64,000 nt of DNA, from assembly GCA_947095585.1 (NCBI GenBank), contig OX352765.1, positions 93,208,965 to 93,272,964 of the forward strand. Direction: 5' to 3'. Under the pieces are notes generated by a model, which ran no database searches, was not told the origin of the DNA, and saw only the letters and a list, made by a program, of their open reading frames with translations. Below, one piece after another: positions 45,650 to 57,800 of the stretch. The stretch is from Nephrocerus scutellatus (taxonomy: Eukaryota; Arthropoda; Insecta; Diptera; Pipunculidae). The translations under genes were made by a program, and so were the position numbers. Position 1 is the stretch's first letter; each line of letters begins with the position of its first letter.

Positions 45650-46330
45650 CCTGCGTAGTGTAATCCTATATTGTAGTCAACCTATAACCTTAGCAAAATC
45701 ATTCTAAAAACATCCCATATTCATCTCATAATCATCGAATCATTCTAAAATAATCGACGTCACCTGATTATCTGTAAATTATCCTATAAACTTAACATAT
45801 TCCTCCAATAACAATCCTAGCACCAATATTGAGACATCCCATAATCTACATCTACAGCCCTTAAATCCCTCTAAAAAAAATCGACGTCACCTTATTATCT
45901 TTAAATCATCCTATGGAGTTACCATAATCCTCCAATAATCATCCTATAACTATCATTCAAAGAACTCAGACTCATCAAATCATTCGAAAATAATCGACGT
46001 CACCTTATTATCTATAACCATCCTATAAAGTTAAATCGTCCTATAAAGCTACCATAATCCTCCATTAATGATCCTAGAACCAATATTTAGACATCCCATA
46101 ATCATTTTATAGTCCTTAAATCATTCTATAATATTCCTAGTGACCTTATTATATTTAAATCATCTTCCCATAACCATCTTTTAAGCATCCCATAATCATC
46201 CTATAATATCCTTTTATCATTCGATTACAATCCTAGTCATCTACTACCTACTCAAATTACTCTTTAAACAACTCATATTCTTCCCATAACAGTCCTATAA
46301 TAATCTTATAAATGACCAATTCAAAAGTGA
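45650..46330 (+). repeat. Tandem array, unit about 113-130 bp
   Basis: The landmark aatcgacgtcacc occurs at 45,752, 45,879 and 45,992, and a decayed form lies near 46,135. Between landmarks, phrases such as catcctataaagttaccata, atcctccaataatcatccta and gacatcccataatcat recur. At a finer scale the units are themselves built of ATAATCATCCT-like steps of about 10-13 bases. No frame is kept. Confidence 0.85.
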
Positions 46331-47260
46331 TGATCCAGAAGTGTGTATCCCATGTGACGATCCAAGATGATACGCGATCTCTAAATTATACTCTCAATGC
46401 TCCCAAAAGAAGTTTCACTTCAATAAAGCACTGCAATGTTTTGAATAACCATAGGATCAGAGTTAAATTTATTTGCTATTAGCAATTTTCGAAGGTCAAC
46501 CCATCAGTTTTCAGTTGAGTGCAGATAAATCTCGCATGCAAATGAGAACGAACGTTATCAGAACTTGTTACAATTTGAAATGGATAAATCGTGCATTCTT
46601 AAAAAAATTAAAAGAAAACAAATAAATAATCGTGCCCGGTGATAAGCAATAAATTAACGAATCCACAACAGAAACAACACAGCAGGTGACACAAAAACCT
46701 TTTAGTCCAAGCCCAAGATCTGTGCTTTGTAATTTCCGATGTAATATTGAATATTTAAATGGACATAATGGGCAATCAATGAGAAAAATCTCATCGAACA
46801 ATTTAGTAGGAATTATAAATTAGAAATTTCCATTTTTGTTATGATAATCACTTCAGCGAATAGAAAAGAAAGGTCTGGTACATTTCCAGAGAGTCAACGA
46901 CATTTAGCCGACATGCAAATGAGCATTGTCTGAGGCTCAACAGGTACTCGTAGGTCGTATTTGGCAGTCCAGTAAACTCAAGATCATTGTGCCACGATTT
47001 CTAAAAGAAACTACATGAATTAATGATTGGATAATTAATTTTTTTATATATTTGGAGGCATTTCGACACGTTTTCATGTAACCGAATATTCAGCTTTACA
47101 CAGATGGTTTGTTAACAATAAAGATAAACAAGTGAGTGTTGAAAATGGATTGCTGGCCTTTACTCAATAGAGCCATTGTCGCCTTGTGATTGTAGGTTCA
47201 CTGTAGATTCCAATCGCATGACATTTTTCTTTCTAGCGGCAATTTGTCACCCATTTTTGA
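46330..47260. other. No gene seen
   Basis: AT-rich. Nothing recognised. Confidence 0.5.
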
Positions 47261-47455
47261 AAATTCTCTTTATTAACTTCGCGTGTCCGTGTCTTCGTGG
47301 CTGGTCAGATCTTGTGATAAATTTTTAACCAACTTCCTAAAACCCGATTTTATTTCAACTTTACACACATGTGTATCTCCGATGACAACACTTTCTGTAA
47401 AAATTTGGAAGGCATCGGTCCCCGGAACCCAGAAGCACCCATATAAAGTATCGCT
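47261..47455 (+). repeat. Dispersed repeat family B, copy 5
   Basis: aaattctctttattaacttc, tggtcagatcttgtgataaa, ccaacttcctaaaacccgat, acacacatgtgtatctccga and gcatcggtccccggaaccc follow the family order. Confidence 0.85.
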
Positions 47456-48014
47456 ACCGAAAAAAAAGTCGACGAGAATGAAGTACAGTGTGGTGGCAGA
47501 CTATTATTATTACAATGTTAGCAAAGTGGTGCACAGGTCGGATAGGCTGGGTATAGGCAATATACGGTGAAGCCGTCTAACCATTGAACCGCGAAACACA
47601 CCTAGTAATCATCAACTGTTTGCCAACTTCAAGATTTAGCGTCGCTATCATACTCATTTTCGTTCTAGTTGGTAGATATAGAAACATTTTGGTGCACATT
47701 TATACACGGTTGTCATCAAAATGCAAAGGAGAATTACATAAAAGATAACAGAGTAATAAATGCCTAATCCGACTGCCTTGAGGGACATCATAAATAAAAT
47801 GTACTTACTGATAATAAACACAATTTACGATTGTATTGCCAAAAGTCCAAAAACTTAAAAAAAGGAGGATTGTAAATTTAAATTTTTTTTATTTTTTAAA
47901 AAGCGCAACGTAATTTTGTTATTAAACAAAAAGAAATGAACAGAATAGACTGCTGGTCAAAATCTCTATCAAACAAAGATACCTCCCATTGCTTATTTAT
48001 AAATTTATTTTTAT

Positions 48015-48600
48015 ATAATAGGCTTTAAAACTGCATTTGTCAACCAATGTATCCGAGAGCATTTCTCGAAATAATCGTATAAGTAAATATAATTTTAAAT
48101 TATTATTTTTTTTATTTTGATGACCTTTATTTTGGTATGGCTTAAATAATTTAAAAAAATATGCATTGTTTGATCTTAAAAATGTTCTTTCAAAAATGAC
48201 CAACGGTAACCTTGTATCTGGAAGCGTTCAAGAGTTATAGGGTGTGAAGTCATGTAAGGTCAAAAGTTTTTTTTAACCCTGCTCCTGTTGACCGAATGCA
48301 TAAATATTGTGAGGTGGATTTGTAAAAAATTGGATAGGCTTTAATATTGTATTAGTCAAAAAAAATTATCCAAGAGCATTTTTCGAAATATTGGCGTTTG
48401 AAAATAAAATTAAAACAAAAAACCTTTTTTTTTATTTTGACGACGTTTATATCAGTAATGCATTCAAGCATTTAAAAAAATGTACATTGCTTGAACTTAG
48501 AAATTTAATTTTCTTTCAAAAATGACCAACAGTGACCTTGTAGCTAGAAGCGTTCAAGAGTTACAGGGTGTAAAGTAATGTACGATCAAAAGTACGTACG
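48015..48600 (+). repeat. Direct duplication, period about 326 bp
   Basis: The block caaaaatgaccaacggtaac...aagcgttcaagagttatagg at 48,191 returns as caaaaatgaccaacagtgac...aagcgttcaagagttacagg at 48,517. Matching upstream parts (gagcatttctcgaaataat and gagcatttttcgaaatatt) show that the whole unit is duplicated. A partly inverted echo, ttacaccccgtacatgtaac, occurs near 48,658. Confidence 0.85.
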
Positions 48601-48699
48601 ATTTTTTCACGAAATTAACCAAGGAATCATCCCTTTAAGTACTTGCCACCTTAAGGGTTACACCCCGTACATGTAACTCTAAACTTCTGCCAGCACTAT

Positions 48700-51600
48700 A
48701 AGTCGTACAGTTACGATTAAGGTGTCAAGTGGAAAGTATCGATATAAAATGATTCCTAATTTTGAACTCCGATTGGCTAAATACCATTTTTTTTGTAAAT
48801 CTAAGCACCCAAACTTCAGAGTGACTATCAATTTGAATTAAATTTATTTTGTCATTTAAAGTATTGAGCAGCAAGTTTAACAAAAAAAATAATTTGTGTA
48901 GGTTGGTTCAAATCTAGAAAATTTGCTTTATTTATCATCCAAGATCACTACTTGACGACGACCCCTGAGCAAATTGCGAAAGAAGTTAATTTCTTCTGTC
49001 TTGCTCCGTTTCAAAGATAAAAGCCTGGCTTTTATTACAAACCGTACCGTGATGCCTTTCACAGTTTTCTTACGAAAAAGTCAAAGGTCTTCTTCAAGAA
49101 CTCCTTTTTGGAAGTTTTCTAACCGTTCGCAGGCAATTTTCGATTCTTGTGATGACACGAACGACTCTCTCACTCTCAGCGATTGTCTGAAACAACATTA
49201 AGTGTAAGGTACCGTGCGCTATGCACAGCTATAAACTTTTTTTTTTTTTATTCTTAAAATTTCCTCATCATCAGAGATTTCTCAAACATCTCCGCTCTTT
49301 CGCATGGACTGACAGGGAACAACTTGTGGTTTGAATGTTAATCCCGAATTGCAAGAAGTTATAAAGCGGCCGCCACAAAAACTATGCGTGCCACTCGCTA
49401 TTCTCACGCGTGCGCGTTTATGCCTTTCGAAACGATAATGAATTCAGATCCAGAGCCAAAGCACATATATGTATCTGCGAGTATTATTTCAAGTCAGAGA
49501 TACACCATTTGCTGTTTCTTTTTGGCTTATAAACTCCTGTTCTGAATCTGCTGTTCCGTTTTGTGTTCCATATGCGCATGCGAAACCGGAATCGGCGAAC
49601 AACCACCGCGTCCATCATCGCAATAATAGGAATTCATGTAACGTAACGTACCTTTCAGAGCATGTCATAATAAGACGGCGACGTTGACGACTCTGCTCGC
49701 CCTCGTTTCAGACTTTCTTCCGCCGCCAACCTCCGCTGTCTGATGGCCACGTTCCCGGTTCGAACTTCTTAATCTCGGGGTTTATCTGTTTGTGTTTCTA
49801 TGTGTCTCTCTATAGAGTCCGTAAAATCGCAATCGCATTCGCAACAAATTGCAAATCAAGTGCACTCCGGTCTTACGATTGCTATGACTGACGGAAAAGA
49901 CAGACAGAACAGATACAGCCGCAGTTTGCTTTTGTACTTCCCTGTACCAGGAAGAAAGCCGGCTAAGCGAAGCCGGAAAAATGTTTATGGTAGCTCTGAT
50001 GATCGTGAAGGGATACAGATGGAAATGGAGAAGTAAAGATGCTTGTTTTGTTTTCGGCTCTCTGTGGTGTTACATGGTGCCGATGCCGTGTCCGGCGGCC
50101 TTCTGACTGTCCTCGGCATGAGTTGGCTTGGAGCTTTATAATCATGCCATTTACATTAACGCGCATGTGGAACACATGGATCCAATACACAAACTGCAAC
50201 GCGTTGCCAGCGACGGTCATTCACATTCTCCGGTGATGATGCCGCACGTCGTCTTCGCCGTCTCCGCACGTACATACGAGTATATGAGATTTCTGATGGC
50301 GCTGGCTGTGGTTTTAAAGTTTATGCCTTAGCTAAGCCATGCTCGACTGTACGTACTATAGCTGCTGGCTGGTAGAGGGTTAGTCATCAGATACTTCAGA
50401 ACTGCAAACAAAACTGAGGCCGGCCGAGTGGTGGCATCCTCGTAAGTAACCGCGACCAATCCATAAATGCCCAGTCGCGTCATTCATGTAAATATACTTT
50501 ACTCTTACCACGGTTATTTCTTTTGTTGTTATTCTTCTTCTACTTATTATTAATATTATTGTTGTTGTTGTTGTTGTTATTGTTGCCTAATATAGCCATC
50601 AATAACCTGAGCGTTTACATTATTTGTTTACTGTTTTCACATAAATATATCTTCCATTGATCGGCGGAATTTCTGCTCTTTGCTTCACCACTTGGGCATG
50701 TGAGTGAGTCTTTGCTCGTATCTATGGATACTACACATTCCGATAAAACAGAAATATTACTCGGTATTGCACAATATCGATTACCGATAACACTCATTGC
50801 TAATCGATTATTGATTCTTTGTTTTGAATTTCATGAAATTGACTTGGAAGTTGGCAGTACTTTGAGCAATTTGGATATGCAGTTGAAGGAGTAACCAACC
50901 TGGAGATTGCTAAAGTCTGGATCTTGTTAAGTAGTATGACGAATATTACATCGAATGCATTTGCATTTGCATTCACTTTAACTACAACTGCCCTTTGTTT
51001 TCCTTCCTTGTCTGTGCATTCAACGTCCGGAGTAGCAATCACAGGGTCAATGTAACAACATTGTAAGCATTCGTGTATTTAAAGCTTCTCACAGACTATC
51101 AAACTTGACAGTAAATCATAACTGATGTCGTTTTTGACTGTTGCGCCTTGTGGTTCGATTAGTAGGACTGTTTGATTATCAATCCAACAGCAGTTAAGCT
51201 CTAATTTTCGAAGAGAAAAGATTGAGAGCGTCTATTGTATGCGCTCAAATTTACCACTGGCTCGAGAAATGCATGTAGATATTGTGTCGATCACAAACAA
51301 AAATGGCCGCTGACTGACAGTCAACCACAAGAAATGTTGCCAGCCTTTAGTTTTGACTGTCAAACAAATAGTCAGCCGGTCACAGTCTCAGTTTTGAGTG
51401 ATAGTCGACATCAAAACGGACAGTCAAGTTCGATAGTCTGCCAGATACTTTGGGCTACAAGCAACGGCACTAAATACAACATTATCTGTGCTATAAGGTA
51501 AACGAATCAAACGGAAGTGTTATCGTACCTGCGTGTACGCCGATCATTCTTAACCAATACTTGTAAGCAGAATTTTTGCTGAAGTTTTTCAAAAAATAAA

Positions 51601-52440
51601 ACGAAAATAATAAAATTCGCAACCAGCGCAACTTTCCAGCTTTACGATAGAATTCTGCTTTAATAGCAATTTTAGTTAATTAACTTACTGACTGACACTT
51701 ACATAATGGAGTGGCAGCCGTTGTAATTGCGAATGTCGTCTTCCCTTTACACCTGACGTGTGGAATCCAAGCGAAAAGTCATTGACATTTCACGCAAGGT
51801 AAACAATTCACTGCTGACACATTAGTTGTTGACAGGTAGGCCGTAGGCTTGGCGCGCAATTCACACTGATCTGCTAGTGGGACGTTTTAAGCGTTAACAG
51901 CAGCTCATAATTTGTAAATAAACACAATGACACTTCCTGGTTTAAAGATAACCCAGAATTAATTATTGAACTAAGACTATCCAGTAGTGTGAGCAGACCT
52001 TTTTTTCTCTTATCAAGTTGTTGTCAATTGAAAAGAAATATTTATCAAAATTCTTTCGTTCGTTTTATTGTTGTTGGCGCTAATCGATTCAGAAATTCTT
52101 GGAAACTTTCTACAAATCAGATTTTAAGTGGGAAGAGAGGAGTGCTATGCAATTCCTAAAATAAATCAATTTGCTAATAGCTCGACACACACACATATGT
52201 ACATCTTCTTGGGACAAAAAACAATAACAACAACAGCCAACAATAACAAACAATATCTTATCTTTTTATATTATCTTTGGCAGGGGGTGGGGAGGGGAAA
52301 GTTGAAACATCCTCTACATACTGATTGGCTATGTCACTCACTCAGAAAGTAGTTCTATGACTGTTATAAAATATTATCACAAAGAATGACATAAACATTA
52401 TACTTTCCTCAAACATAAACCATAACCCATTATACTTTAT
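48700..52440. other. No gene seen; GC-richer patch 49,560-50,460, (TTG)n at 50,560-50,579
   Basis: Numerous short frames overlap on both strands in the GC-richer patch. No motif, splice pattern or RNA gene is recognised. Confidence 0.45.
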
Positions 52441-52447
52441 GTATATA

Positions 52448-52683
52448 CTAGCTTTTCCCGGGCACTCCGCCACCCGCACACAAAAATCCCCGCCTTACCA
52501 TCACTACCACGGGAGGAGTGTACTATTGCTTATTGCTAACGCCATCTCGACCGTATTCGCACTATATAGTTTACCGAGATTTTGTTAAGACGCATATTCT
52601 ATGAAAGTTTCAACTCAATCGGCTGTCCAGTTTTTTCAGTTTAGTATTACAAACCAATAGACATTTATTTTTATAAATATAGA
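52448..52683 (-). mobile_element. Non-autonomous Helitron, copy 2 (236 bp, both ends intact)
   Basis: Read on the minus strand it begins TCTATATTTATAAAAATAAA after an A (complement of 52,684) and ends CTAG before a T (complement of 52,447). CGGGT and GCCCG form a short hairpin (one G-T pair) just before the GGAAAAG spacer and CTAG. The first 30 bases are close to those of copy 1, while the interior differs. Shared ends with different fillings suggest two families driven by the same Helitron machinery. Confidence 0.85.
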
Positions 52684-52689
52684 TTATAG

Positions 52690-53010
52690 TAGATACGTAC
52701 AAAGCAGCGTAGAACATAGAACACCAACACAGTCATTATAATGCCGCTATATGGTGTGATGTTCGTATATCACAGAACGCAGCGCAGCACACAGTCATTA
52801 TGATGCCCGACTGTTTATTCGTCGACTTTTGTTATTTAGTTACAAAATTGGTCGCCACGAAAGGCCCTTTTACTTAAACGGGAAAATAGCCTATGTTCAT
52901 CCATTCTAAATATTGGTGAAACAATTTTTGAAATCGGTCCAGCAGTTTCTAGTACTACCTCCTACACAAAAACCAACTAATATCTTTATAATATTAGATT
53001 TTATATAATC
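52690..53010 (+). repeat. Dispersed repeat fragments
   Basis: The phrase cacagtcattataatgccgc near 52,729 returns as cacagtcattatgatgcccg near 52,791. Further on, tttgaaatcggtccagcagt (52,929) and the following tail to ttataatattagatttt are of a kind I know as common insect repeat ends. Family not assigned. Confidence 0.5.
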
Positions 53011-53046
53011 AGCAACATTCCTGTACTGAGAACGAACTTTTTCGCT

Positions 53047-53496
53047 GTGCACATGTCGACGCACAGACTAGAGTTGGAGCGTGAGCCCCTCGCTTGCCTA
53101 GCTTTCGCCATTAAGCATACTCATGAACTATGTACCAGCAGTCCTCTCTACGACAGTAAACCGCAGCCCCCGCGTTGCATCCCCAGAACGAGCTGGGTCC
53201 TCAACCACAACTGTCCTCAGACTGGTCGAACCTTGCGGCCGGCCTTGTTGTCTGTGAGCACGGACAATTCCCGCGGTACCAACGCCACCTTGGCGAGGTC
53301 TGGCATCAAGGGACTCAGCTCTTTCAGAATGAGTGCCTGGGCGATTGCAAAAGCAGACCCTGGCAGCACATTCGTCCGGAACCGCGAACCCCATCATTTT
53401 TCCACTAGGATGCACCAAATCCTACGCCTTTGGAATACGAAATTCCCGTCTGTCCACTATCACAGACCTGTAGTATTGTATGAAATGAACCACTAA
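53047..53496 (+). other. Unidentified 149-codon open frame in a GC-rich pocket
   Basis: A 149-codon frame and a 96-codon frame on the other strand share this GC-rich pocket (53,050-53,410). Neither has a domain I recognise. It lies upstream of a LINE relic on the same strand, so remains of an ORF1 are possible, but nothing shows it. Confidence 0.25.
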
Positions 53497-53689
53497 ATAC
53501 AAAGACTTGCTCATAAAGAGATTCTAAGTACCAGTGCTTCACTTCGGGTCGCAAGTACGAAGACATTACTCATCCGGAGTATACTCTAAGCACCGACGAC
53601 CCTTGATTAATATCCCGTGGTAAAGTCCTGCAACATTCCAAATAAGAAATCATGCTGCAGATGGACCCCACGGGGGTGCACATGTCGAC

Positions 53690-54830
53690 AGGCCAACAAT
53701 TCTGGGTCTGGCACTAATTGAAACTCAGATATTTGATAATTCCGATTCCTCGGGGTACCATCTGCCTGGTTATAACTTGGCGCCATTATTTTTATGTCTG
53801 TGTTGATGTTGCGTTCCAACTTTTGCCACAATTCAGCCAATGTTCAAATCCGGAATTTATTTTCATATGGCTGAGAGTGCAGGTTCAAGAGCGTAGCATT
53901 CACTAATGCTTTTCAGATAGAAGCTCAAACTTAGACAGTGTTTCAACTCAGATCGAGTTTGATGCATCGTTCGTTGATGATGTCAATATACACAATTCTG
54001 GGTGGCCTCGCCATTCAGGCTTAAAAACTCTTTTTGGACTAATAACTGGTCGCTATTATTAGACGATAGCAACGTGGATGCCGCAGCAGATGCAATCACA
54101 AACATCATCTTTATTGGTATGAGAGAGTTTATCCCTTTCAGGAATAAGGCTGTCAAACCAAAGAAGGATGGATGGTAAGACTCGAGCTGGAAAGAGGATT
54201 TAGGATTTTAGGATTAGGTCATTGAAACGCAGTTCTTGGACGGTTTGACATAAATGCTGGCGCTCCCCAGGCCTCTGTTTTGTCCCCGACACTCTTTCTC
54301 ATATATATTAATGATCTCTTGTCCATTATTTCTAATCCAATTCACTCTTTCGCTGACGACAGCACTCTAAGCTTCCCATATAAGTTTGAGGAACATATCT
54401 CCACTTCTCATGTGGAACTCAAACAACTACATGTGTTAAGCACGTTAAATTCTGACCTAGGCAGCATAGTAAACTTAGGAGAAAACAATCGAGAAGAATT
54501 TAACGCTTCCAAAACCCAATGCTGTCTCCGGTCGTCTAAGCGAATCTTAAATCCAATGCCATTATTCATGAATGGCACTTGCATCGAGGAAACCGAAAAA
54601 CTCGCAATTCCCGGTATGTGCAACAAGATGCAGATTACGAGGTACATCAACCGATCGAAATGGTGCACTCAAGCGCTAATAATTAAGGTTCGAAAGGGTC
54701 ACCAATTCACCGACCTACAAGTACTTCGCAGCTTTCAATTAACTGTCGCGAGGTTCACCATTTCATCGAGTTATGATGGTCATCGCCATTCTAAGGGTCT
54801 TACTTCCAGCTAACAAGCTCTTAACAACCA
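53690..54830 (+). pseudogene. LINE relic with endonuclease start and RT palm (CR1/Jockey-like)
   Basis: At about 53,695-53,770 the frame reads TILGLALIETQI...GYHLPGYNL, like an endonuclease N-terminus. At about 54,056-54,178 it reads LLDDSNVDAAADAITNIIF and FIPFRNKAVKPKKDGW, the linker before RT. At 54,265-54,360 it reads GAPQASVLSPTLFLIYINDL and SFADDSTLSF, the RT palm with catalytic FADD. FNASKTQCCL and MPLFMNGTCIEETEKLAI follow. The RT fingers are deleted between linker and palm, and the endonuclease is shortened. A single frame stays open for 177 codons over the palm (54,280-54,813). The exact clade is uncertain. Confidence 0.75.
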
Positions 54831-57800
54831 GCTGTGGTCTCCACACAGGTAGAAAAACAGCCCGGCAACTCTGATCGCACTTCAAATCAAGAGCTAACTT
54901 TTCTTAGTCCCTTGAACCACTACCTTTTCCTATCACTGAGCTGTCATTAAATCCTCAACCTTCATTTAAACAGAATAATAACTGTAAAGTCGTCATATCT
55001 AACAATAATTAAGGAAATACGAGTATCTGACGCATACCGTTCGTTGGTGATGGTCTTTCACACCAAATTACATTGTAATTGCTGCTGCCTTAAGCGTAGC
55101 GGTTTGTTCTGCTGACTGATTTTGAGCTGGTTACTCAATTGGGCGTCTCGATTGGGGTGCTGTTGCTTGTGATCCGTTGCACTAGCAGGCGCGCTCTAGA
55201 ACGAACCGCAAGAGAATGGAAGCGTGTAATTGTATAACGCATAACCCATTGTGATGGAACCAATGGCAAAGGTATTTCGTTCCGTACAGGAAAATTCTGT
55301 GGTTGAGTCTTCAATATAAAGCGCGTTCGCCGCTTCGGTATCCCGGAAGCTCGCTACATTGTTGACAAGTGACAACATTAAATTGGTAATTGATTTGTGT
55401 TTTGTTAACCGCAATGGTGACAGTTTCGTTTTGACCATCAGCCTATCCGGCTTGTATTCGATACGTGACTATGAACGCGCGTTCAGCGCTCATTCAATTC
55501 AATTGGCATGAGTCCTCGGCCAGAGCCTTGTAGTCCACTCTGAAGTGAAATAATAATTTCCACGATTACTTTTTGTCAGTAGTTAGCGGTCTGGAAATCT
55601 TGCTTTGTTTTGCTCAGTGTTAGCAAATGGAATGGGAGTCTTAGCTCCCAGGGCAATAACGCTCAAATCAAAATTGCCAGTCACCTAAACAACGTGTTGT
55701 TGAGAAAATTACATTAATACGATATTCCATCGAGTTTGGGCGTTATGTCAATATTTCTGTGCGTTTTAGCGGCACTCAGTGGACTGATACCCAAGCTGTC
55801 ATAATAATCGCTATAAAAGCTAACATCGCGTTCCATAATTGCTTTGAAGATTGGAAAAACAGCTGGCATAAGCGCTACTATAACTATAACCGATTGGAAC
55901 TACTTTGATGGTCACACAATTAATATTCACAAAATAAAAAAATGAAAAATTTGAAAAAATTACCAGAATAAAAATTAAACCTCGTCCCATTTTCCAGTCA
56001 ATTGATGTCCGCTATTGATGGTTGTCAGAGCCGCAACAGATATTTAATTCTCATATGGACGACGATCGTGGTGTACACGAGATTGTGTACCTTAACCCGT
56101 ATTTTACTCATAACAACAACAGCAATAATAGTTATTATTATAATCTCAGCTTGGTCGGCGAAAGCATCACAATCGGTCGACAACAACCTCACAGGAACAC
56201 ACAGAGTTCAGACTTCAGATCTAATCCGGCGAAGCCGAGCGGCGAACACAATGTAAGGTGTGCGCGCGGCCAGCAACGGATAGAAAAGAAGATCGCTCGC
56301 TCGTGAGATCTAAAAATAGAAAATTTGAAGAGCCCCCTGCAGGTGGGTGGTTGGGTGGGCAGCAGAGATGGTTGTGTGGCAATGCACGCCAGCAACTATC
56401 GAGACGACGTGATGTAGTGGTGGTGGTGGTGGTCAGAGTGAACAGTGTGGGACGGCTGGCGGCAGTCGTAGCTCGTAGTAGTAAAAGTCATCACACGCGA
56501 ATAACGTCGTCGGTCGGTTGCAGCAGCCTGCATTGTGCATTGTGCAGTGCAGTGCACACAATGTGAGCATTCGCCTTAATCACTTTCAAGTTCATGGGAC
56601 TTCCCATTGATAGCGGCGGTAGCAGCAGTGATGATGCCGGCCGGTTGGTGAGATTCATTCATGAATTCACGCGATATCATGTCGGACTTTGATGATAATG
56701 ATGATGACGACGATGCAGTCTCGAGACGAATACGAGACAGAGTGAGATGGAATCGATCTACCGGCTGGTCGGCCCAACGAAATGTGCAATGATGTTGAGA
56801 TACAAAAGGAGCTACTAAATGCAGCGTCTGTCTGTGCGCTGAGCAGTGCACGCCGCGTTAATTACATTCGTTCGCGGTGTGCAAGTTGTCAGACGGTTTG
56901 ACATTTGACTCTATGATGCGAGAAAAGTGTGTCACTGTCAGCCGTCAGATGCCGCTTAGAGCGGTTTTGTTTCTGGAAGCAGGCGCGCCATTTACGTTCG
57001 TTTAAATATCATCCAGTGATGCTGGTTGGCTGCTTGGTTAATTCTGGTTGGCATTTTTGCACAAAAGGTTGAAAGGTTCAATCCTCAAAATATGCGTGCG
57101 CGGTGACTCCGGCTCCGATGACGATCAAATTACAACGTTTGTGTGGTTTGCTGATATTACATTTACCGCTGGCGGTCTGCACTGGAGCTGGGTTATGCAG
57201 TATACATTCATATAACGCGGTTTCTATTCTTCCCTTCACATCAAAACGAGTTGCTCGTTTTTCCTCTTTCCGGGAACTTAACTTTCACTTTTCTTGGGTA
57301 TCTAGGAGAGAAGAGGACAACGGGTTCACTTGCTGCAAATATTGCAAAGGGTTTCAAAGTTTTTCAAAATTCCAATTCGTCTTGGATTTTAATCTTACAG
57401 AGACGAAATGTTCATCCGTCTCTGCTGTTGGGATTGAAGACCCGTCCTTAGGAAAACGTATCTTACTTTATTTTTAAGAAACCTATTTATTAGCCCGCAA
57501 AATCAAAAAAATGTTTATAAATTTACCCGACCCATAACACGTGTCTCTCCCCCGTGTTTACCTTTAGACTGTTGTTGCCCACCGAAATCGGAGTCCTTGA
57601 ACAAGGCATGACACTCATAAGATATTCAAAAAGGTCAAAGATAAAAATAACATTTTCAAGAAAGGGGACGTATGAATACCCTTGAAGCATTATCTGTAAC
57701 AAGCGAGAGGACAAGGTGAGTCCTTGTGCAACCATCACAGCGACTTAGAGCCGTCATGTATGAACAAATTTTCAACGCGCTGTCATAGACTGGCAGGGCA

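Noticed and set aside
47545..47605. tRNA-like sequence on the minus strand (ggttcaatggttagacgg)
   Set aside because: Only an A-box-like phrase is visible. There is no B box and no cloverleaf, so neither a tRNA nor a SINE can be supported.
53047..53496. 149-codon frame as a host gene
   Set aside because: An almost equally long frame lies opposite it, no domain is recognisable, and it neighbours a LINE relic. Kept only as an unidentified feature.
57103..57477. 124-codon frame with a signal-peptide-like start
   Set aside because: No recognisable motif, no neighbouring exons and no supporting splice signals.
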